Source of the DNA: Desulfobulbaceae bacterium
GTDB taxonomy: Bacteria; Desulfobacterota; Desulfobulbia; Desulfobulbales; Desulfocapsaceae
Assembly (NCBI GenBank): GCA_030599175.1
Contig: JAUVON010000043.1
Coordinates: 1 to 13,061 of the forward strand
DNA: 13,061 nt
Direction: 5' to 3'
Part shown: positions 1 to 6,348 of the stretch, piece after piece
Numbering within the stretch: position 1 is the stretch's first letter
How the letters are laid out: each line of letters opens with the position of its first letter
Made by a program: the position numbers and the translations under genes
The notes under the pieces: model-generated
What the model was told of the DNA's origin: nothing
Seen by the model: only the letters and a program-made list of their open reading frames with translations
The model's database searches: none

Positions 1-135
1 GACTGATAAAAATCAAACACGAAAATGTTAAGAAAATACTACGAAATTTACAGGATGACGCTCCAGAAACAACCCACAAACCCTCTTGCAGATAGCGTAG
101 ACTTCGAGTCCTTAACCGGACACTACTGAATCTTT

Positions 136-903
136 TTATTCTTTTTTCTTAAATACCCATATGTCCCCTGTAGATTCGTCCTCTCTGTAAGAATAGCCGT
201 CCAGGTTGAACGATTTTAGATCTTCCGCTTTTGCAATCTGATTTACAATGGCGAAATGGGTCATAAGCCCCCGCGCCTTTTTGGCATAGATAGGGATGGT
301 TTTATAGAAACCGTTTTTTTCCTGCCTGAAGATGATTGTTACAATCTCTCCCTGAAGTTTTTCCCTGTTAACCACCTTGACATATTCGGTGGAGGCAAGA
401 TTGATCAGTCTCCTGGAGTTCGTTTTGGCTAGCGATGAGTTGATGACATCCGTGGGGGAATCTCCCCAGTAGTGATAGAGGTTTTTGGCTTCAGGTGTGA
501 CCAGTTTTAGCCCCATTTCAAGTCTGTACGGAAACATCAGATCCAGTGGCCGCAAAATTCCATAGAGGCCGGAGAGAATATGCAGATGATCCTGGGTGTA
601 GAGGAGTTCTTCTTCACTGTACTCCTTTGGGTTCATTTGAGAGTAGGCGTCTCCCTGGAAGGTGAAAATAGCCTGACGACTATTTTCGATTGAAAGGGGG
701 GGCTGGAAACTATGGATTCGCTGATAGGTCTCATTGGTCAGTTTCTCACTTATTTTCATCAGTTGAGCAAGTTCTGTTTTGTCCAATGTTTTCAGGCGAT
801 CTGCCAGAAGGAGGCTTTTTCCCAGTAGAATCGGCTGTGTATACAGGGAGAAATCACGCTCGATATATTTCTGTGTTTTGGATGGTGCAAGGATGAGCAG
901 CAT
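136..903 (-). CDS. yaaA: YaaA family peroxide stress resistance protein (DUF328/UPF0246)
   Basis: This 255-residue protein is recognisable along its whole length as YaaA. The N-terminus reads LLILAPSKT, followed by the family blocks SRQAIFTFQGDAY, LHILSGLYGILRPLDLM, PYRLEMG and YAKKARGLMTHFAI. The length matches the roughly 258-residue E. coli protein. In E. coli, YaaA is cytoplasmic, is induced by OxyR, binds DNA and limits damage from unincorporated iron during hydrogen peroxide stress. The same role here is by homology only. The gene stands alone, divergent from the plus-strand gene at 1108. The ATG at 903-901 gives the canonical N-terminus, although no strong Shine-Dalgarno sequence precedes it. 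The protein appears intact. Family assignment is sure; the physiological role in this organism is less so. Confidence 0.95.
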   Translation of the reverse strand: MLLILAPSKTQKYIERDFSLYTQPILLGKSLLLADRLKTLDKTELAQLMKISEKLTNETYQRIHSFQPPLSIENSRQAIFTFQGDAYSQMNPKEYSEEELLYTQDHLHILSGLYGILRPLDLMFPYRLEMGLKLVTPEAKNLYHYWGDSPTDVINSSLAKTNSRRLINLASTEYVKVVNREKLQGEIVTIIFRQEKNGFYKTIPIYAKKARGLMTHFAIVNQIAKAEDLKSFNLDGYSYREDESTGDIWVFKKKE

Positions 904-950
904 ATTTTTTTGCGGTTATCAGGGAGAGTAATTGTTTACCATTGATGCAA

Positions 951-977
951 ATTATACTATTTTTTCTTTATAATCAA
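951..977 (-). promoter_or_regulatory. possible sigma-70 type promoter for yaaA
   Basis: Read on the minus strand, TTGATT (977-972) is followed after 15 bases by a perfect TATAAT (956-951), about 48 bases before the yaaA start codon. The -10 box is excellent, but the spacer is shorter than the usual 16-18 bases. The region is AT-rich, so chance resemblance is possible. No OxyR site was identified. Confidence 0.4.
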
Positions 978-978
978 T

Positions 979-1040
979 TTTGATGAACTTGTAAAAAGCT
1001 CACTGCTCCGTCATTCCCGCCTGCGCGGGAATGACGACAG
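979..1040. repeat. REP/MITE-like palindromic repeat
   Basis: CGTCATTCCCGC (1009-1020) and GCGGGAATGACG (1025-1036) form a perfect 12-bp inverted repeat around the loop CTGC. The upstream bases TGATGAACTTGTAAAAAG (981-998) resemble the flank that, as I recall, accompanies this GTCATTCCCGC-type palindrome in other proteobacterial genomes. That suggests a dispersed non-coding repeat and not a local terminator, since no T-run follows the stem. It sits between the divergent yaaA gene and the gene at 1108. The palindrome is directly visible; membership in a dispersed repeat family is recalled, not tested. Confidence 0.75.
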
Positions 1041-1095
1041 TTTAGTGAAATATAGTTTTTACGACGCCATCAATTTTGGGTGGTTACAAGAAAAC

Positions 1096-1101
1096 GAGAG
1101 G
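1096..1101 (+). promoter_or_regulatory. Shine-Dalgarno that decides the start at 1108
   Basis: GAGAGG lies 6 bases before the ATG at 1108. The reading frame is open further upstream to an ATG at 1045, but that codon directly abuts the palindromic repeat and lacks a good Shine-Dalgarno. The downstream start is therefore preferred. Confidence 0.6.
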
Positions 1102-1107
1102 GCTGTT

Positions 1108-1533
1108 ATGACAGAGAAAAAAAGTACAGAGGCTGAAATTAGTTCTTTTCTCCAGGAGTGGGAAGGTGGACAGGGGCTGGCGATGCAGAAATGGTTTCAG
1201 CTGTTTTTTGATACTGTAAGAGCGATGGAAAACGTTGATTTGCAGTTTGTTGCCAGGCCGGGGGTAAGCTACTCCATCAGGCCAAAACAGAGGAACCAGA
1301 AGGAGAGGGATCTCTTTGCAATGATTGATGTGATTGACGATGATCCGGCTGAGAGGTGGTTATCTGTATGTTTCTATGGCGATATGATAGCTGATCCCGA
1401 GCAGCGTGGAGAAGTTATTCCGGGAGGTTTGGCTGGAAGCGATGGCTACTGTTTTGATATGTTTGAAGATGATAAAGAGCTGGCTGACTACCTTGTTGAC
1501 AGGTTGGTTGAAGCCTGTGCTGCAGCAGCTTAA
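1108..1533 (+). CDS. conserved-type hypothetical protein, small acidic cytoplasmic
   Basis: I do not recognise this 141-residue protein. It is soluble, with no signal peptide or membrane segment. It begins with a helical, charged N-terminus and continues into a probable alpha/beta core: a strand region around VDLQFVARPGVSYSIRP, then LFAMIDVIDD, then WLSVCFYGDMIADPEQRGEVIPGG, then a GYCFDMFEDD segment and a closing helix. The regular alternation and codon use look like a genuine gene. The start is set by a GAGAGG Shine-Dalgarno; extending to the ATG at 1045 would add 21 residues. It is preceded by a REP-like palindrome and stands 292 bases before the DUF1641 gene, so operon membership with that gene is not evident. 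No function is proposed. Confidence 0.75.
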   Translation: MTEKKSTEAEISSFLQEWEGGQGLAMQKWFQLFFDTVRAMENVDLQFVARPGVSYSIRPKQRNQKERDLFAMIDVIDDDPAERWLSVCFYGDMIADPEQRGEVIPGGLAGSDGYCFDMFEDDKELADYLVDRLVEACAAAA

Positions 1534-1757
1534 TCAATCGTGTCATATAGCAACATGGTAATATTTTTCAAAAGAGTACCATGAAAGTGCACCTTTTGGC
1601 CGGTTGTAACAAGAATCCTGAATATAAAATTGTATAAATAAATTTTCGCTCTTTTTATTTTTTGACTGATATGGTAGATAACAAACTGCCACAGCGTGTC
1701 GTGCTGCTATGTAGTACTTTTGTGAGTGCAGCATAAACAGACCATTTTCGTAAAGAT

Positions 1758-1800
1758 ACTTATCCAAGCATTTTAAAAAGTTCCGATCTATTCGGGTTAG
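1758..1800 (+). promoter_or_regulatory. repeated upstream element, copy 1 (before the DUF1641-SQR operon)
   Basis: This 43-base stretch recurs at 12808-12848 with about 36 identical positions and a 2-base length difference. Both copies begin ACTTATCCA, share TTCCGAT and TATTCGGGTTAG separated by one pyrimidine, and end 20-25 bases before a start codon. The second half contains a small hairpin, CCGA/TCGG with a 5-base loop (1783-1795). An AT-rich block precedes it, occupying the -10 position in copy 2. It could be a promoter plus 5' leader, an operator for a shared regulator, or an RNA leader. In copy 1 the bases just after it (GTTAG, then CTAAC at 1796-1810) can form an alternative hairpin. 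Confidence 0.6.
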
Positions 1801-1825
1801 TGAACCTAACTAGTGAGTGAAAAAG

Positions 1826-2785
1826 ATGAACGAAGCGTTGATTCTGGAGAAACTCGATAAACTCACCGACGAAGTGAGGTCTTTGAAGTCAGATGTTCTT
1901 CAGGAACTGAAACAGGAACTCGAGCCTGCTTCTGAGCAGGATCAGTCGGGAGTGACTGGATTCCTGAAGGAAATCGAAAGTGATCGTGCCAGTGAAAAAC
2001 TTATGGATCTTGCCAGAACCCTGCTGGCCAGCCTTGAAGAGTTGAGTGAGGTCGTAGGGGAAATGCAGACCGGCACCGATCCTGCGAATGGCACGGATCC
2101 GGATGGTGGGAAGCGCTATCCGAAAACCATTCAGTTTTTCAATGAGCTTGAGGGTGAAGTTCATATGGATGAACTGATCATCCTGATGAGAAAGACGGTC
2201 ACTAACCTGGATACCATGGGTGAGGGGCTGGATCTGCTTAAGGCCGGTGTGGAGTTTAGAGACGAGATGGTTCCTGTTCTTCAGCTTATGTATCCAAAGG
2301 TTTTGCGATTTCTGAATTCTCTGCATGAGGGGGAGTTTCAGGCAGAAAAACTAGGCGATCTACTGCATACCGTTCTGATCAATATCCATACTTTGAGTGA
2401 TCTCCTTAACATGATCCAGCCGATGACGGAGCTTGTCAAGGAACTGAGTACGGTGATGCAGGAGACTGATGTTATCAATGGCATGAATGTCTGGCTTGAC
2501 AGTCTTCAGCAGGGCAGCGGCCTGATCAAACTAACAGGAACGATGATGGCCTCGCTTAAAAGGCTTAATTACAATGAAAAACAGGTTGACGAGATTTGTC
2601 GGGCTATTGAGAATTTGGATTTCACTCAGGTCAAGCCGGTTGGGCCACTGGGTATGATTAAACAGGTTAATGATCCGAAGGTACAGGCGGCATTCGGATT
2701 CTTTTTTATGATTCTGCAGACAGTCGGAAGTTGTCTGTATGCCTACCAGACTGATAAAAAGCAACAGGGTGAGACGCTCACTTAA
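1826..2785 (+). CDS. DUF1641 domain protein, partner gene of the sulfide:quinone oxidoreductase
   Basis: This 319-residue, largely helical, acidic protein has a charged coiled-coil-like N-terminus (about residues 1-60). The C-terminal block at about 275-305 has the DUF1641 signature: GMIKQVNDPKVQAAFGFF followed by a leucine/isoleucine helix and a VG. An internal repeat-like pattern of LLHTVLINIHTLSDLLNMIQP-type helices is visible in the middle. It has no transmembrane segment or cysteine cluster. DUF1641 proteins of unknown biochemical role are often encoded beside SQR-type flavoproteins, and here the SQR gene follows 76 bases later. A role as an accessory or scaffold subunit of that enzyme is inference. 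I chose the ATG at 1826, which has a weak AGTGAG upstream. A GTG at 1817 in the same frame would add three residues. A repeated regulatory element ends 25 bases upstream. Confidence 0.85.
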   Translation: MNEALILEKLDKLTDEVRSLKSDVLQELKQELEPASEQDQSGVTGFLKEIESDRASEKLMDLARTLLASLEELSEVVGEMQTGTDPANGTDPDGGKRYPKTIQFFNELEGEVHMDELIILMRKTVTNLDTMGEGLDLLKAGVEFRDEMVPVLQLMYPKVLRFLNSLHEGEFQAEKLGDLLHTVLINIHTLSDLLNMIQPMTELVKELSTVMQETDVINGMNVWLDSLQQGSGLIKLTGTMMASLKRLNYNEKQVDEICRAIENLDFTQVKPVGPLGMIKQVNDPKVQAAFGFFFMILQTVGSCLYAYQTDKKQQGETLT

Positions 2786-2842
2786 AGAGGAAAACAAACG
2801 GCCAACGAGCTGCTGCAAGGCAGTTGCAGAGACCACGAGCTG

Positions 2843-2849
2843 AAAGGAG
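2843..2849 (+). promoter_or_regulatory. Shine-Dalgarno of the Sec-SQR gene
   Basis: AAAGGAG lies 12 bases before the ATG at 2862, a longer spacing than usual. A weaker AAGG (2854-2857) stands 4 bases before the ATG. This shows that the SQR gene has its own initiation signal after the DUF1641 stop. Confidence 0.55.
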
Positions 2850-2861
2850 AATCAAGGTATC

Positions 2862-4085
2862 ATGAAAAAACTAGTCATACTGGGTGCCGGATCCGGCGGC
2901 ACTATGATGGCAAACAAAATGAGAAATGATCTGGATGATGACTGGTCCATTACTCTGATAGATAAGGATAATGTGCACTACTATCAGCCCGGTTTTCTCT
3001 TTGTGCCATTTGATATCAATAAGCCGAAAGATATCAGGAGAAGTCGGAGAGAGTTTATCAAGCCCGGAATTGATTTTGTGATCTCCGATATTACCAATGT
3101 TGATTGGGACAACCAGGAGATAGCCACCGCAACCGAGGGGATCTTCAAGTATGATATTCTGATCATGTCAACCGGTTGTGATATCAGACCCGAGGAAATT
3201 GAGGGGTTGCAGGAGGGCTGGGGCAAGGATGTCTACGGTTACTATCGATTTAATGACTGCCAGGTGCTTGGCAAGGCTCTGAAGAAATTTGACGGCGGTA
3301 AAATTGTGGTAAACATAGCAGAAATGCCTATCAAATGTCCGGTTGCCCCCCTGGAGTTTGCCTTTCTTGCCGACTGGCATTTTCATGAACGCGGTATCCG
3401 CGACAAGGTTGAGATCGAGTTCGTAACACCCCTTGCAGGTGCTTTTACCAAACCGGTTGCAACCAGGGTGCTGACCGAGGCATGTGGTGATAAGAACATT
3501 AAAATTACGCCGAATTTTGCTCTGGGTTCTGTCGACCATGAGAAAAAGGTGATTCAATCCTATGACGGTACCGAGGTGGATTATGATATGCTGGTCTCTA
3601 TTCCACCAAACTTTGGATCCCAGGTGATGATTGACTCCGGTGTCGCTGACCCTATGGGGTATATTCCTGTGGACAAGGCTACTCTGCAGCCGGAAGGACG
3701 TGATAATGTCTGGGTTTTAGGTGATGGTACTGACGTGCCAACGTCTAAAGCCGGGGCAGTTGCCCATTTTCAGGGAGATGTTCTGCATGAAAATATCATG
3801 GCCTATATTTCAGGAGGTGAGCAACACGCCCGGTCAGACGGGCATGCGGTCTGATTCATAGAATCAGGCTTCGGGAAAGCCTATATAATTGATTTTAATT
3901 ATGACACTGAGCCACTGACCGGCAAATATCCTTTTCCGGCTGTAGGACCACTCAGCCTGTTAAAAGATACCGAAATGAACCATGTAGCCAAGCTGATGTT
4001 TAAATGGGCATACTTCAACCTGCTGTTGAAGGGCACCTGGCTTGGGCCTCCGGATCTGATGATGGAGGGAAAGGACAGAAACTAA
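2862..4085 (+). CDS. sqr: sulfide:quinone oxidoreductase family flavoprotein, predicted selenoprotein (Sec331)
   Basis: This FAD enzyme of the SQR/flavocytochrome c sulfide dehydrogenase family is predicted to oxidise sulfide at the membrane and pass electrons to quinone. The N-terminal dinucleotide-binding loop GAGSGGTMMANK is at residues 8-19, HYYQPGFLFVPF at 39-50, and the FAD-contacting VLGDGTDVPTSKAG at about 285-298. The first redox cysteine is Cys159 in MPIKCPVAP, matching Cys160 of Acidithiobacillus SQR. The conventional reading ends at TGA 3852-3854 after GHAV. The same frame continues FIESGFGKAYIIDFNYD and runs 76 codons to TAA. This is the family's normal C-terminus, including an aromatic, amphipathic membrane-binding helix (WAYFNLLLKGTW). 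In homologues the TGA position is a cysteine (GHxNCFIE-type motif), equivalent to catalytic Cys356. With Sec at 331 the protein has 407 residues. A nonsense mutation of a Cys codon is the main alternative. Confidence 0.88.
3852..3854 (+). other. in-frame TGA, predicted selenocysteine codon (Sec331)
   Basis: This TGA interrupts a frame that is otherwise open from 2862 to 4082. Protein similarity to the SQR family continues without gap on both sides: SDGHAV before it and FIESGFGKA after it. It replaces the second redox-active cysteine of the family, one base change from TGC or TGT. Replacement of a redox cysteine is the usual pattern for bacterial selenoproteins. Support is sequence context and a hairpin immediately downstream. 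The selA/selB/selC/selD machinery is not within this window. Confidence 0.82.
3860..3896 (+). promoter_or_regulatory. candidate bacterial SECIS hairpin
   Basis: The upper stem is GGCTT (3867-3871) paired with AAGCC (3877-3881) around the 5-base loop CGGGA. The lower stem is AGAATCA (3860-3866) paired with TGATTTT (3890-3896), including one G-T pair, with an 8-base bulge on the 3' side. Alternatively A3866 pairs with T3882. The apical loop begins 17 bases after the TGA and has G as its second base. This fits the published bacterial SECIS description as I recall it: a loop roughly 16-37 bases from the UGA, with a G in the first two loop positions. It is part of the coding sequence, as expected in bacteria. 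Its binding to SelB is predicted, not shown. Confidence 0.65.
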
Positions 4086-4117
4086 CCCCGATAAACGGTT
4101 ACGTTGCATTCACTATA

Positions 4118-4168
4118 GTATAAACAAAAAGGCCGGAGCTGGTTCAGCTCCGGCCTTTTTGTTTATAC
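4118..4168 (+). terminator. rho-independent terminator after the Sec-SQR gene
   Basis: The two arms 4118-4141 and 4145-4168 are perfectly complementary over 24 bp with a 3-base loop (GTT). The core is GC-rich (GGCCGGAGCTG). It is flanked by an A-run on the left and TTTTTGTTTAT on the right, so it could also terminate transcription from the other strand. It lies 33 bases after the TAA at 4083-4085 and 264 bases after the internal TGA, which places the transcript end with the extended reading frame. Confidence 0.93.
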
Positions 4169-4272
4169 TTGCAATAAAATACTTTCATATTGAGGGTATA
4201 TATGCGATATTTTTGTAGCAATATGTTAAAATAAACCTTTTTGTTTATGAGCATAAGGAACAGGGAAAAGGT

Positions 4273-5298
4273 ATGGGAAAATCCATTTTTGTTAATCAGT
4301 TAAGCGAGGGGGATCGGGTTGATGAACTGTTCCTGGTCAAATCCGCACGACTTTCGGAGACCAAGGCAGGCAAACCCTATCTTATTCTGACAGTGATGGA
4401 TCGTAGTGGTGAGCTGAGCGGTCCGATATGGGATAATGCGGTACAGTTGCACAAACTTTGCAATCCCGGGAAAATTATCAGAATTGTCGGTCTGGTGCAA
4501 TCCTATCGGGACAGCCTGCAGTTGAAGATTGACTCGGTTCAGCCTGTACAAAAATCGACAGTTGAATTGGGGGATTATTTCCCTGTGTCCTCTCGAAATC
4601 GTCAGGAGATGGCAGATGAACTACAGGCCCTCTTCCGCACCATTAAAAATCCATACCTTAAAAAGCTGCTCAACTATTTTTTTAATAAAAGTGACTGGTG
4701 GATTAAATTCCAGGATGCTCCTGCAGCTAAAGGTATACATCATGCCTATATCGGCGGTTTGCTGGAACATTCGCTTTCAACGGCTCGTATCTGTCATTTT
4801 ATGGCGGATCACTATGAAGGTGTTGACCGTTCCCTGCTTCTGGCAGGTGCACTCCTGCATGATATCGGTAAGCTTGAGGAACTGACAGCCAGGGATGGTG
4901 TAGTTGAGTATACTGTGGAAGGTAGGTTAAAGGGACACCTGGTTATCGGCAGTGAAATGGTAGGTGAGGCTGCCCGGCGTATTAAGGATTTCCCGAAAGA
5001 GCTTTTGCAGCAGCTGCAGCACCTTATTTTGAGCCATCATGGGCGACAGGAATTCGGTTCACCCACAGTACCGATGACGGTGGAGGCGCTAGTGTTGAGT
5101 TTTGTGGATGATCTTGATGCAAAAATGAATCTCATTGAACAGCTGCGCCGAAAGATGAACAGTGTGGAGCCGGGTTGGACGGAATACCAACGGACTCTCG
5201 AAAGGTATCTCTATCTTGGCGGTTTTGAAAAAGAATCACCACCAGAGGAGAAGAAGAAGCTGACTCGTCCCGGACGGCAGCCATCTCTGTTCTCGTAA
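4273..5298 (+). CDS. yhaM: 3'-5' exoribonuclease, YhaM type (OB-fold plus HD domain)
   Basis: This 341-residue protein combines an N-terminal OB-fold nucleic-acid-binding domain (about residues 10-92; LILTVMDRSGELSGPIWD is typical) with a metal-binding HD domain (about 150-290). The visible HD ligands are His166 in GGLLEHSLS, His196-Asp197 in LLHDIGK, His222 in GHLVIG, His255-His256 in LSHHGRQEFGSP and the late Asp at 279-280 in FVDDLDAKM. This architecture matches Bacillus YhaM (314 residues), a cytoplasmic 3'-to-5' exoribonuclease that trims RNA and single-stranded DNA. A lysine/arginine-rich tail ends the protein. It begins 104 bases after a strong terminator, so it probably has its own promoter and opens the long plus-strand string. 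The Shine-Dalgarno is AGGG/AAAGG just before the ATG. Substrate range here is unknown. Confidence 0.87.
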   Translation: MGKSIFVNQLSEGDRVDELFLVKSARLSETKAGKPYLILTVMDRSGELSGPIWDNAVQLHKLCNPGKIIRIVGLVQSYRDSLQLKIDSVQPVQKSTVELGDYFPVSSRNRQEMADELQALFRTIKNPYLKKLLNYFFNKSDWWIKFQDAPAAKGIHHAYIGGLLEHSLSTARICHFMADHYEGVDRSLLLAGALLHDIGKLEELTARDGVVEYTVEGRLKGHLVIGSEMVGEAARRIKDFPKELLQQLQHLILSHHGRQEFGSPTVPMTVEALVLSFVDDLDAKMNLIEQLRRKMNSVEPGWTEYQRTLERYLYLGGFEKESPPEEKKKLTRPGRQPSLFS

Positions 5299-5313
5299 CG
5301 TGGAGATTGACTG

Positions 5314-6312
5314 ATGGCTGAGCAACCTTTACTCTGTTTTACCAAGCTTTCAGGCCAGGGAAAGGCTAAGCGGATGCTGAAACGTTCGCTGACAGCTGAT
5401 CGGATACCCCACTCCTATATTTTTAAAGGTCCGGAAGGGGTTGGCAGGAAACTCTTTGGGCGAGGTTTTGCCGCGGCTATTAATTGCCGTAATCCCCAGG
5501 AGATTGCGGCATGCGGTGTCTGTTCTTCCTGCATTAAATTTCATTCTGGAAATCATCCGGATTTTCTGGTTATTACCCCTGACGGGGGGGGGATCAGAAT
5601 TAATCAGGTGAGGAAATTATCCAGGGATCTTACATATCCGCCATATGAGTCTGCAATGCGGGTTGTGATCCTGGAAGATGTACACACCATGCGGCAGGAG
5701 GCTGCAAACAGCCTGCTGAAGACCCTTGAAGAGCCGCCGGAAAATAATCTTCTGATACTTACAGCTGAATCATCTCAGGAGATACTGGCGACATTGACAT
5801 CGAGGTGTCAGGTAGTTCCTTTTTCCCGTCTGGATGACGATGATACTGCAAAGATCCTTGAGAACCATGGTGTGGAACCGGGTAATGCACACCTTCTTGC
5901 ACATCTCTCCGGGGGGAGTCCCGGCAGGGCGCTTTCGCTGAAAGACACTGAGATAGTAGATCTGTGGAAAGATATTGTTGCAGTTTTATCGGTTCAACCA
6001 ATTGATCCTGGTTCAGATCTTTCTGTTGTCTTACAACTTGCAGAAAAGATGGCAGGCTTGAAAGATGACCTTGACCATCTGTTGGGCCTTTTAAAGGTGT
6101 GGTTGCGAGATCTGCTGGTTGTTCACCATGCCCCTTCTCTGCCAGGAGAAACCACACTGCAACTTTTAAAGGTGGCGTCACCCGATTTGAAAAGCTGGAG
6201 TTCCGAGCAACTATTTGCTAAAGTGCAGGCCGTTGATTCTGCAGAAAGGGCACTTGCGCGAAATTGCAACAGATTGCTCGTATGTGAGGTGTTACTGTTT
6301 AAATTGCAGTGA
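5314..6312 (+). CDS. holB: DNA polymerase III, delta' subunit
   Basis: This is the clamp-loader delta' subunit (332 residues), which helps load the beta sliding clamp onto primed DNA. In order: an AAA+ core starting at SYIFKGPEGVGRKLFG (about 34-49), a four-cysteine zinc module (Cys58, 67, 70, 73, with the 9-3-3 spacing of E. coli delta'), a degenerate Walker B region VVILEDVHTM (about 117-126), LLKTLEEPPENN (134-145) and the sensor-1 SRC motif (163-165). A helical clamp-loader domain follows. The Walker A position has Arg-Lys where an ATPase has Lys-Ser/Thr. This fits the known inability of delta' to act as an ATPase. It starts 15 bases after the yhaM stop with GGAG upstream, so the two are co-transcribed. 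Confidence 0.95.
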   Translation: MAEQPLLCFTKLSGQGKAKRMLKRSLTADRIPHSYIFKGPEGVGRKLFGRGFAAAINCRNPQEIAACGVCSSCIKFHSGNHPDFLVITPDGGGIRINQVRKLSRDLTYPPYESAMRVVILEDVHTMRQEAANSLLKTLEEPPENNLLILTAESSQEILATLTSRCQVVPFSRLDDDDTAKILENHGVEPGNAHLLAHLSGGSPGRALSLKDTEIVDLWKDIVAVLSVQPIDPGSDLSVVLQLAEKMAGLKDDLDHLLGLLKVWLRDLLVVHHAPSLPGETTLQLLKVASPDLKSWSSEQLFAKVQAVDSAERALARNCNRLLVCEVLLFKLQ

Positions 6313-6348
6313 TTTCGGGACAGGGATGTAAATTGAGGTTTTAATCGT

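Noticed and set aside
1569..1598. CAAAAG/CTTTTG inverted repeat after the hypothetical gene as a terminator
   Set aside because: The stem is short, the loop is long and partly unpaired, and no T-run follows.
1543..1767. Minus-strand open frame of 74 codons between the hypothetical and DUF1641 genes
   Set aside because: It starts with TTG, has no Shine-Dalgarno or recognisable motif, lies in AT-rich intergenic DNA and overlaps the shared upstream element.
3852..4085. Reading the SQR gene as truncated at TGA, or as a pseudogene by nonsense mutation
   Set aside because: There is one stop only, no frameshift, and a fully conserved 76-codon continuation. The stop sits exactly at a catalytic cysteine and is followed by a SECIS-like hairpin. 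A very recent mutation cannot be excluded without genome context.
4190..4230. Sigma-70 promoter upstream of yhaM
   Set aside because: AT-rich hexamers resembling -10 boxes exist, but no -35/-10 pair with 16-18 base spacing could be made convincing.
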